Shown one piece after another: positions 12,083 through 22,560 of a DNA stretch of 64,000 nt (position 1 is the stretch's first letter; each line of letters begins with the position of its first letter). The DNA lies in the NCBI GenBank assembly GCA_028455995.1, contig JABELC010000005.1:2356001-2420000 (forward strand). Direction: 5' to 3'. The DNA is from Scleromitrula shiraiana (lineage: Eukaryota; Ascomycota; Leotiomycetes; Helotiales; Sclerotiniaceae). A program made the position numbers and the translations under genes. The notes beneath the pieces are model-generated. The model saw only the letters and a list, made by a program, of their open reading frames with translations, did not search any database and was not told the DNA's origin.

Positions 12083-14304
12083 ATATATACATATATATAT
12101 ATATATACACGTTCCTATCCACCAAATAAATGCAATACATATTACTCCATCACCACCAACGAACCCATATAATCCATATAATCCAACCCACGAAACCCAC
12201 GAAACCCACCCATTATCTCCCCTACCCCCGTTCGTCCATCGTGCTCGTCGTATATACAATGTAGTATTTCTATCTATCTATCTATCTATCTATCTACCAC
12301 ACACATCGACGAAAGCAACACTAACATCAACACCAATAGCAACACCAATAGCAATAGCAGAGATCAAATCCATCGCACTTACCATGTATATTTATCTCAA
12401 CCCGCTGTATATATATGTATATTATATACATATTATATACATACATACACATCCACGCAACCCATTCGAATGAATTCCGCTCAAAGCAAAAAACTCGATT
12501 CTCCTCCCATCTACTAACAATCTCACCTCCGAGTCCGTATATCCCAAAAATAAGTGCCAACCACGTAAAATAAACATTATGGATATATCCCATCCCATCC
12601 AATCCCATCCAATCTAGTCTAGTCTAGTGACCAGTCATCTCAATATCATGTACTAGTAAGTATCTTCTCTCATGAATTTTATTTTCTTATACTTTATACC
12701 ATATACCATATACTACTAATAACTAACTACTAACGATATATCGATTTTTTGGATATTCATGTTGGGGAGTACTAGTATATGGAGGGTGGTATTTGATGAT
12801 TTTATTTATTTATTTATATATTTTTATATGTTTTTATTTATTTATATCTTTATCTCTATCGTTAATGTATAATATAATACAATACAATATAATACAATAC
12901 AATATAATATAAACCATCCTCAATTAAACGATATCAAAATTCCCAAGGAATATCAGATGGATAAATAGATACATAGATACATAACTTTATATATATATAT
13001 ATATATATATCATCTCTCCTTTCTCTCTTTCCTAATATGAATATATGTATTTATAAATATATGTATAAAAATATATGTATAAAAATATATGTATAAAAAT
13101 ATATGTATAAAAATATATGTATAAAAATATATGTATAAAAATATATGTATAAAAATATATGTATAAAAATATATGTATAAAAATATATGTATAAAAATAT
13201 ATGTATAAAAATATATATACAGTGTATATGTATATACTATAGTGGTATTGGTATTGGTATTGGTATCATGAAATGGATATATCTATCTACAATATACAAA
13301 GCCGCCCTGACACCTCCCACCTCCCCTCAACCTCAACATCCCAATCATTCTCCTCGCCTCGCCTCGCCTCGCCTTGTCTCGCTTTCACCTCCGTGTTCTC
13401 TTTATATCAGTAGTACTATATGTAGTGTACTATATATACTGAATTTGCTCATGCTCATGCTCATGCTCATCCTTATCCTCATCGTCTTCCTCGTCCATGA
13501 AAATCAACAACAAGAACAAGTGGTATCTTTATGCTTCGCTTCGCTTCGCTTGCTTTACTTGGTTCCGCTCTTATCCCCTCCTCCCTTCTCCGCTCCGCTT
13601 CCCATCCCATCCCACCTAAAGCCCATCATCACCACCAACCAGGAACCTGGTATCCCCATATCTGCCTATCCCCCTATCCCTCATTCCACCATCCCACATG
13701 CACATTCCACCATTCCACATGCTCATCCCACCATCCCCATCCCCATCTCCATCCTCCTCCCATCTCCCACTTCCTCATCATCGAGAAAAAGAATTAAAGA
13801 CCACAACGCAAACTCCATCCAATGCAAAAACATAAAAAAAGCCCATATGAAAATCATCATACTATCTGTTTGTTTCCAACGTATCTGATCCTTATCTCAT
13901 CTCATGATTTGACGACCGGAAAATGAAACAACACAAAGAGCAAAGAGATTAAAAGGGATACCCTCCCTTATCCAGAAACAAAAAGAAAAAAAAAAAAAAC
14001 AAGAAAACGAAAATCTCATTAATGATCGAGAAAAATGTAAAACAAAAAACCACACAGAAAATGAGAATGAAAATGAAACTCCCGCTTGCCCCTGGCAAAT
14101 GCAACGAATGCAAATGTACATTGGACCATCCACCTATCGATTCGCGAATAAAAAGGAGGTGATTCGTGCTGATTGTGTGTGATCGACCGACCCATCCATT
14201 CATCCATACATCCATCCACTCATCGCATAATCCCCCACCTCCATCATCATCATCATTCCAATTAAGGCGAAAAAAAATAAAAACCAGTGGCCTCGACATA
14301 ATGT
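11523..14304. other. Intergenic, microsatellite-rich (YRB30-like/kinase 3' flanks)
   Basis: 2.8 kb between convergent gene ends. No credible gene; the open frames are Ser/Pro/His-rich translations of simple repeats. Contents include AATC/CAAT runs (11936-11970), CA repeats (12051-12075), a TA run (12089-12106), TCTA repeats (12270-12296), a TA run (12992-13010), a 14-bp tandem array (13057-13210), GGTATT repeats (13242-13266), GCTCAT repeats (13449-13470), and CTTCG repeats (13530-13547). Confidence 0.6.
13057..13210. repeat. 14-bp minisatellite, 11 exact copies
   Basis: Unit ATATATGTATAAAA repeated eleven times in succession without substitutions, with partial copies on both sides (from about 13043 and to about 13222). 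The perfection of the copies suggests recent expansion or active homogenisation by slippage or unequal exchange. Confidence 0.9.
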
Positions 14305-16399
14305 TCATCCACTGCTGATGATAACCCTAGCACCTTCCTTTCCAAGAATACCCCTCTCCTGTGGCTTAGGACTATGACCTCTCCCCTTCTTCCTCGTCAA
14401 GAATCCAAGCATACCAGTTGGTTTCGCGCTAGCTTCGACTAATTTCGCATCCGCGGGTAAAGTTGCGTCTTGCTTAGCTAGATCCGACCAGCTTCCAGTT
14501 TCACCTAGAACAACTTGCATTCCTCCTCCTTGAGATTCTTTACGAGTACCGGTCTGTCGTTGGGGTCGATTGTAAGGTTGTTGGTATGGCGATAGTGGTG
14601 TTTTACTAGTACTTGGTGAATGCGCATGTGGTACGGAACGAGGAGGTCCTAATACGGGACTAGTATTTTGTGAAGGCTGTTGAGAAAGTGGAATAGGAGG
14701 AACATTCGTTGGCGATTCGGACCGTGAGGATGGTTGAGATCGCGAGTGGGCCCTTTTTCGATTCTTTGAAAGTGTTCGTGTGAGTGTAGGTTTAGGGAAT
14801 TCATCCGATGTTTGGGAAACAGGCGTGGAGGGACTGAAATTTGTAACTGGAGGTGGTGAATTAGGATCCATCCCATCATTATACCTAGAAAGATAGTGTT
14901 AATATAAGGGGAACCAAGTATCACAAGAGTGCTAACCTATCATACGCTGCCTTAGTGTAGTCAAATGTTGTATATTGGCTCTCAATCATCTTATGTAATT
15001 CTTCTTCTTTAATTTCCTTTTCCGTCGCATCCTCTTTCAAAGCTTCTCGTGGTTTTTGTCGTCTTGCTCGAGCTTCTAAAGGTGCTTCCTCCAACAAGAG
15101 TTCCTCGAGATCATAAGTGGCATCAAAATTCGTCTTTTCACTCGATGGTACAAAGACAGGTTCTATCTCTTTTCTTTCCAGCGCTTCAAAATCAAGTGGT
15201 CGGAAAAAGGGGTTATCTGTAAAAGTTTCAAATCCAGCCGATCCCATTCGTTTGGCTGGATCTTCTTCTAAAGCCGAACTGATTGCATGTAAACATGGCA
15301 TCGAAACAGGTGGAGATGTTATTGGAAAGTTCGGAGACGCCCTCGTGATCTGTGCTGCTAATGTTGTTTGTGTACTACCTTCAAATGGCCTCTATAAAAT
15401 ATCGATCAATATTGTATCGCAAATGTGCGAGGGGCATATTTCCCACCTTATTGTAAATGCATTCATAGAATAGCACCCCTAAAGACCACCAATCTGCTCC
15501 AGGCCCATATCCACAACCCTTGTAAACTTCTGGTGCAAGGTAAGCCAGCGTACCTGACTTACTCGATAGCTTCCTGCTTGGAGTGTAATCAGATGCAACA
15601 TTCTGCATAGAATTAGCGCCGTAAATACTTGAAACTCAATCATTGGGGGTACAAACAAAATCTGCCAAATGAATATGGCCTTCGGAGTCCAGTAGAACGT
15701 TGTCAGGTTTGACATCCCGGTGTATGATGCCCTGCTTATGTATATACTTTAACGCAACCCCCAATTCCGCAATCCAGAATCGAACCGCCTCTTCTGTAAA
15801 TGTTTTCCGTGATATATGAAATCGTAAGTCTCCCCCATTCATTAAATCCACCACTAAATACCTATGAGATAGTTTAGTAGTTGACATTGAAAAGAACACT
15901 CTCTTAAACATACATGTACTCGATATCCTGAAAACTATATCGCAAATTGCAAATGAATGGATGATTAAGATGCTCCAGCATCCTCCTCTCTCGTATTATA
16001 TTCCGTACACTCTCTTGTCGAACGACTATATTGCATTACATCAGCGATTGTTGTAAAGTGGGCTGTACGTAAAAGTTGAATAGGAAATTACCCACCCTCA
16101 TCTTTGCGAATATACTTCAGAGCAAAGGTTAAACCAGTATCCTTTCTCTCTACTATTCTAACTTTTCCAAAAGCACCCTTTCCTACGACTCGCAGTAATC
16201 GAAAATGGTTGAGGCTCACTAAATTTTGAAGGAAAGGAATCAGTTAGTGAATGATTGGGTTTATACTACTAGGTAACAGAAATGACAATATGGAGTCTTT
16301 TCTTGAACATTATGATATACAATATTACAACCATAAAACATAATCATAATCCATACCTTCATCTGCGAAGTTCACCGGTTTCCCAGAACTATTTCCCAT
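14305..16399 (-). CDS. YANK/STK32-like AGC serine/threonine protein kinase
   Basis: Seven exons (minus): 16357-16399, 16096-16218, 15914-16025, 15657-15861, 15447-15602, 14937-15391 and 14305-14884, 557 aa. Kinase domain about residues 20-300: glycine loop GKGAFG at 27-32, ATP lysine K49 (FALKYIRK), catalytic HRDVKPDN with D142, and DFN at 160-162 in place of DFG, followed by SGTLAYLAPEV. DFN, as I recall, is usual in the STK32/YANK family, so the variation is not a sign of inactivation. MGNSSGK at the N-terminus fits an N-myristoylation signal (Gly2). After the kinase comes an acidic/basic coiled segment with TTFDYTKAAYDR, then a Ser/Pro-rich tail. Substrates are not known from sequence. Six introns, all with coherent phases. 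Assignment to the AGC class is firm; the subfamily is likely. Confidence 0.88.
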
Positions 16400-16688
16400 G
16401 AGCGCGACAGTGCCTTTTTCCTTCCTTCGAATAATGGGACCCTCGTTGTATCCTTATTGCTCAAATTATCCGAGGAGATTGATCAATATTTTTGTGAAGC
16501 CTAGATCTATAGGCAAAGACATGCGGCGCAGAATCAGAAACCATGCGAGAGATAGAAGAATAATAGAAGAATAATAGAAGAATAATAGAAGATTGTATAG
16601 AAAAATTCGGTTCTTTATCGGTTCGACGAGTTATTTGAGATGAGATTATTAGTTTATAGAAATGAAATGAAATGAAATAAAATGAAAT

Positions 16689-16706
16689 GGGGGGGGGGGG
16701 GGGGGG
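16689..16706. repeat. G18 homopolymer
   Basis: Eighteen consecutive G on the plus strand, about 290 bp upstream of the kinase start codon. Long G runs are prone to length change and can form quadruplex structures; the exact length may also be uncertain from sequencing. Confidence 0.85.
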
Positions 16707-18430
16707 TGGTTTTGAGGTAAGGGAAAATGTTAAATGCAAGATACCGTTTCGAAGCGATGGAAATAGAGTTCGAGTTTAGAAAAAGGCAAGGTAAGTGAGT
16801 AAGGTAAGCTTCCCTGTGACCTTAGAATAGTATAGTATAGTAGTATAGCAGTATAGTAGTATAGCAGTATAGTAGTATAGTAGTATATAGTATAGTAGTA
16901 TAGTAGTATATAGTATAGTATGATATAATAATTGAAGTGGGTAGGGTAAATTTATTATATGAAATATAAATAATGGAGATTATAAGACGGTGAAGATTTT
17001 GAGGTTACAAAAATGGGATGATTGAGATGAATCTTATTAATAAGTGCCCTGAAAGTTTAGAATATCTTATTAGATAGATAACCTTGGAATGGAAATCTTT
17101 TTAGTATTTTCTTTTTCTTCTTATTCTTCTTCTTTTTCCTTTTTTCTTCTTCTTCTTTTCCCTTCTTATTCTTCTTCTTTTTCTTTTCCTTTTATGGAAT
17201 TGAGCTTGACTTGATATGAAACTTATTGAGTAATAGAGGAATTTAAATGAACAAAGAAGGTGGTGTAAATTAGATCTAGAGTAATAAAGAATTGATTAAA
17301 GAAAATGTTTGTATAAGTCTTACTAATTTAGAGGAGGCTTAGAAGTAGAATAAAAAAGATTAATTAATTATTCTTTTATAGAATTAATAAGATCAATAAG
17401 AATAATAAGATCACAAGGGGTATTTTCTATTTTCTATTTTTTTTCTTTTTTTTTTCTTTTCTTTATCAAGTAGATATATATGGATTTCGTAAAGATTATC
17501 GAAGATTTTGACTTTTTGGTTAGAGAAAGTAAGGGTAAGGTTTGAGTATTATTTAGAAAAAGCGGAGATAGGGTAGATCGGGTCGGTAAGTTCAGTCAGT
17601 TTATTAGTACCGTACCGTACCTAGACTCCTAGAGTAATAGAGTGCTTTAGCAAAAAAAAAAGACAGACGGTAAAGTGGATAGGTAGGTTATAGCCCCTTT
17701 TGTTATAGTGAGTGATCCACCACGGAAGATTCTAGCTTGATCAAGGTTAGAATTGTAGGACGTCCGACAGTTTATTATAGGAAACAAGACAATGTTGGAA
17801 TTTTCTTAAACATGTCATTAGACTACTAGTAGTTAAATCGAGTATAGTTAGAATTCAACTTCAACTTCAACTTCAACTTTAACTACAACTTCAACTTTAA
17901 CTACAACTACAACTTCAACTTTTATATTATTGGATTAGATTTATTCCTTATGATTATATAATTATTGCTTTAGGCAAAAGTATGTCAAGATCAAAGATTA
18001 TATAATGCTCAATTCAGTCCACTTTTTAGCCTTTATCCTTTTGATCTGTTCCACTATATAGGTAAGGAATTCAATCAACGCTTTAGGTAAGGTGAAGAAA
18101 GTGAGTAACAATAATGTAATGTAAGGTTTAGTAAAGATTCAGTCACATGTAAGTACTATGTATCCGTAAGTATATAATTAAGTATAGTAGTATATGAGGA
18201 TGAGGGAGGTTCGGGAATTCCTTCAACATTTTTATAGTAGAGTACAGTAATCTAGGATGAGTACCTGTCCGTTCTTGTCATCTATAAAGTTGTAAATACA
18301 TCCATCCATATCTACCCTACTTATATCTTACTCTTTCTTACCTTTTCAATCATGAGGGAAGACGACTCATAGAAAAACGTATTATTCAGATTATATACTT
18401 ACCAACAGGTTACTGACTCTACTCTACTTA

Positions 18431-18483
18431 CTATACTATACTATACTATACTATACTATACTATACTATACTATACTATACTA
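18431..18483. repeat. CTATA pentamer microsatellite
   Basis: About ten uninterrupted copies of CTATA/ACTAT. No coding potential. Confidence 0.9.
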
Positions 18484-20940
18484 GAAAGGGTAATAGTTCC
18501 TCCCTCTCAAATGCTTACTTCTACTTTCATCCAAGATTTCCATACCAACACACCACAGTGATCAATCCACGAGGAGTTAAGCCATTTTCAAGCCATAATC
18601 TACATCAAAGGATTCAAAAACCTAAGTAGACGTAGCAGGGTTCCAATAGAATTACAAGCCTGAGTACGCCAAGTCAACTGGTGTGTAATAAGCTCAGACA
18701 GATACACATGGCAATCACAAGGATAACAAGGATGATGCATGAAATAAGAGAATAAAAGATGGTGGATGTGTGGTGGCTATTGCTTATTCCGTACTGATGT
18801 CCAGATTGATTGATGGCGAGAATATTACTTTTCACATGCTAGCTACATAGTAGTTCTAGAGAGAAGAATAATTAATAAGTATCCCACATCAAAATCTTAT
18901 CCCACCTGCCACCTCTTCTCCTCCATCCCACCGGCCCGCATCACAAACAAGCATCATAACAACACAAACAAGCATCATAACAAAACATCAATCACATCAT
19001 ACCATTCCGCGATAGACTTCCCATTGTAATTGAAGTCCATTGAGCTCAGTATATCCATCTAAATCTAAACTACAGTACAAAGAAAAACAAAGAAACCCCC
19101 AAGAATTCGCCACCACGAGTAAACCACGAGGCAAACCACGAGCAAACCACGAGCAAATCCCCAAGAACTAATAAATTCCAAGTATGATCATCTGTTCTCT
19201 AAGGCGTTTTGGAATAAAGCTGAGATGGATTGATGATGTAAGTTTTAGACTGCTATATTCTTTTCTCTTTATTATTCAGATAACATCAGAATAGATCTAC
19301 AATATGAGAAAAGATATCCACAACCATAACCATAACCATACTGTATCCAAATTCCTAGGTAGAAAGTAAAAAAAACTACACCTGAAATCATAGTCCAACC
19401 CTATCCCAAACCTAGAGAGATCGGAAATATCCTACCTGCAGTATCTCAAGTACCTATTACAAAGCTGAGCGCAGCGCGGTACGAATCCAAAATATTCTCA
19501 GATACTTATTATTATTAAGCTTTATATCTAAGATCTTACTCTCTGACTGTATTATATCTAGATACCTACAAAACGTACCTAGATATCTCACCCATCCATA
19601 GTATATGTAGTACCTTGTATGTATGAGTCTGACTGAGTACATACATCTATTACGGCGCATATTGATACCTCTTTTGAGCTCCCCATTTCATCATTTCATC
19701 ATTTTCATGCCACGCCCTTACCATGTTTTTACCACGCCTGCGCCATGTCTACATCTACAGATCCTGTACAGAGTGTTGAAACGAACCAACCAGATCAGAA
19801 ATCTTAATCAATCATGAAGCAATATATCGGTTGATCGGTACGCATCTCATAGGTCCAGTTCGGTATGTGCATATCTAATATCTATACATAGAAGTAAAGT
19901 CGTAGATCGAATAAGTAAGCAAATAGATGTAGGATTCTTCTTATATCCTGGATATCCACCCATACATCCATCCTTCCAATACTGCCCATATGATTTCTAC
20001 ATGCCTGCCTGCCTACCCACTGTATCATTTTGATTCCTTCCTGTCTCTCTCATATATAGTACCTTACCCTGCATACCGCAACCATTGGAGGCCCAACGTT
20101 CTAGAAGCCATTCCTTTGAACGCTCAAGGGAATGATGATGATGATGATGATGATGATGCTAGCCTAGATACGATCATGCATATTTCCGTATATCGATATC
20201 GATATCTACACCACCAACAACATCATCATCATCATCATCATCATCATCAATATCCTTTCCTCTCCAAAACAAATCTCCATACCCATACCTACTCGTAACA
20301 ATCGATCAACTACAATCGCATAACGACATGTACATATTCCACCGTACAAACAAGCTTAACAAGCGAACCAACTTAACTAAGGTCACTACTAGTGGCCTAC
20401 AAAATACACAAAATACACAAAATACAATACTATACAATACAATACTATACAATACAATCTAGCCAAGCCAGTCTATATCTCCACCCCCTTTAACCACGAA
20501 CAACCATCCCATCCCATAGCCCTGAAGCTGGAGTAGCTACCCTACCTAGAATGTGGGTATTAAGACGCTAACATATGTGAGACATATTATAGATAGCATG
20601 CTGATGTTTCATGTCATCTGGAAGTTACTGAAGGAAGGATTGGATTGGATTGGATTAGTCGAAAAGAAGATCATTATCGATCGCATTTGGTGCTTTGTAT
20701 CGAATTCACTGGTGCATGGATGGTATGCGGAATGATGAAGGGTATGCGGAATGGGATAATCTCATCGTTGTTTTTTTGTTCGTTGTTGGGTTTCTCTACT
20801 ACTGGTATATTAATTGATGGATTGCTGGGGAGGAAAATAGAGGGGGGGGTTTAGATGTAGATGTAGATGTGGATGTAGATACTAGTAGTATAGATGTAGA
20901 TGTAGATATAGATATAGATATAAATATAAATATAGATAAT

Positions 20941-21262
20941 ATAGATATAGATACTATATATAAATATAAATATAAATATAATATAAATATAAATATAAAT
21001 ATAAATATAAATATAAATATAAATATAAATATAAATATAAATATAAATATAAATATAAATATAAATATAAATATAAATATAAATATAATATAAATATAAA
21101 TATAAATATAAATATAAATATAAATATAAATATAAATATAAATATAAATATAAATATAAATATAAATATAAATATAAATATAAATATAAATATAAATATA
21201 ATATAAATATAAATATAAATATAAATATAAATATAAATATAAATATAAATATAAATATAAAT
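20941..21262. repeat. AAATAT hexamer satellite, about 50 units with higher-order spacing
   Basis: About 300 bp of (ATAAAT)n. The run is broken by the same irregular step (AAATATAATATAAA) starting at 20974, 21081 and 21194, that is 107 and 113 bp apart, suggesting duplication of a block of roughly 18 hexamers. The flank 20851-20940 is built of GTAGAT/ATAGAT hexamers, a likely relative. The long Tyr-Leu/Ile-Phe open frames over it are artefacts. Confidence 0.9.
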
Positions 21263-21638
21263 ACCAATCCAGCATCCAGCATCGTTAAAAGATTAATTCG
21301 GTGCATTAACATGCATCTTACATTAATAAGAGGTATCCACACAAGTACTCTACTCTACTTTAGGCTACTACTTTACGCTACTACTCTACGCTACTACTCT
21401 ACTCTACGCTACTACGCTACGCTGCGCTGCACTGCGCTGGGCTGGAATGGATCCGATCTCAGATGGTTAATTTCGTCGCACATGGCTGCATGCATGGTAT
21501 GCGTGGCAGGCAGGATTAGATGAGTAAGATCTTCTTTCTATGATTGCTTCTAGAAGATTAATGGAGTGCGATGGTGATGGGTTAGGGTGGGATGGGCTAG
21601 GATGGGATGGGATGGGATGGGATGGGCTGGGATGTTAG
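21263..21638. repeat. Simple-sequence region with G-tract cluster
   Basis: Contains TACTC/TACGC repeats (about 21338-21435) and, at 21579-21631, about nine GGG triplets separated by one to four bases (unit GGGAT), which fits the pattern of a G-quadruplex-forming tract on the plus strand. No gene. Confidence 0.6.
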
Positions 21639-22560
21639 AACTTGAATGTAGTACGGAAGTCTGGTTCAGACTTTAATGAACTTGAAATGTTCATGATGAT
21701 AGATTTGAAAAAATATTTTATACTAGTAAGCGTCGATAAACTATGATTATATTATTTATATAAATTATAAAAATTAATAAAGTCACTAGTAAGTCTTAGA
21801 ATTTATTTAAATATTATTACTAGTAGTAACATTTTAAATTAACTTGAAATTCTGAGTCAGCAAGTTATAAATTAAGATTATTAACTTACTTGAAAATTTA
21901 TAAAACTTTGTTTATTACTTACTACTACTAGTAGTACTAGTAGTAGTAGTATAGTACTAGTAGTATATATTTTATATATTCAAGTTACTAATATTAATAT
22001 AAGAAAAACAAATTATTATAATTTAATATTATAAAGTTTATAAGTTATAAAGTATTTTATTGAAGTCTCAGACTATTAATAAATTAAATCTTCAACTTAA
22101 AGTAAATTATAAATAAATAAATATCAAACTTGAATGAAAAGAGAATTATGATGAATTAATTTTATCTTTAATATAATAATAATCTTCTACAACTTGAAGT
22201 AGAATATCTATTCATCGTTATTCAAGTGAGAAAAATATACTAACTTGAAAGACTGCCAGTCACTCGGACTCGGACTCGGAGTAAGAACTTGAATATTAAA
22301 TTAAACGGTTTTAATGATGATTTTCAAGTTAGTGTATTTTTAATATTTTTATACTAGTATGCCAGTGATACTAGTAGTATATAGTAGTAATAATAATTTA
22401 AATTTTATTTTATATAACTTGAAAGTTAATAAACTTATTAATTAAATATTTTTTATTTAAATATAAAAATAATTTTTTCTTAAATTATTATTTATTAATA
22501 AAATATAAATATTTCAAAATGTTGATTTTTAATGATTTTTGATAATAACTTGAAATTCAA
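21639..22560. repeat. Very AT-rich block with recurrent AACTTGAA octamer
   Basis: About 0.9 kb of extremely AT-rich sequence with interspersed ACTAGTAGTA runs. The octamer AACTTGAA occurs exactly at 21639, 21679, 21841, 22127, 22191, 22242, 22286, 22426 and 22547, and inverted (TTCAAGTT) at 21979 and 22323; near-matches occur at 21886 and 22221. No open reading frame of note. It could be an eroded repeat element. Confidence 0.6.

Larger units (their letters stand above)
16400..20940. other. Gene-poor intergenic block, part 1
   Basis: No supportable gene. Begins upstream of the kinase and contains a GAATAATAGAA repeat (16555-16592), an 18-base G run (16689-16706), GTATA/TAGTA repeats (16825-16920), TTC-rich tracts (17105-17195), ACTTCAACTTTAACTACA repeats (17853-17925), an ACTAT pentamer array (18431-18483), GATGAT/CATCAT runs (20125-20158, 20220-20248) and AATAC repeats (20403-20455). 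The few open frames are short and repeat-derived. Confidence 0.6.

Noticed and set aside
13057..13210. CRISPR-like array
   Set aside because: Repeats are adjacent with no unique spacers, and the organism is a fungus.
13187..13888. 233-codon open frame
   Set aside because: Begins in the 14-bp minisatellite and consists of simple-repeat translation (Pro/Ser/His, MLMLML).
15996..16399. Possibility that the kinase is inactive because DFG is DFN
   Set aside because: DFN is, to my knowledge, the usual form in the STK32/YANK family, and all other catalytic residues are present.
20799..21342. Long open frames coding Tyr-Leu/Ile-Phe repeats
   Set aside because: Direct translations of the AAATAT satellite in several frames; no natural composition.
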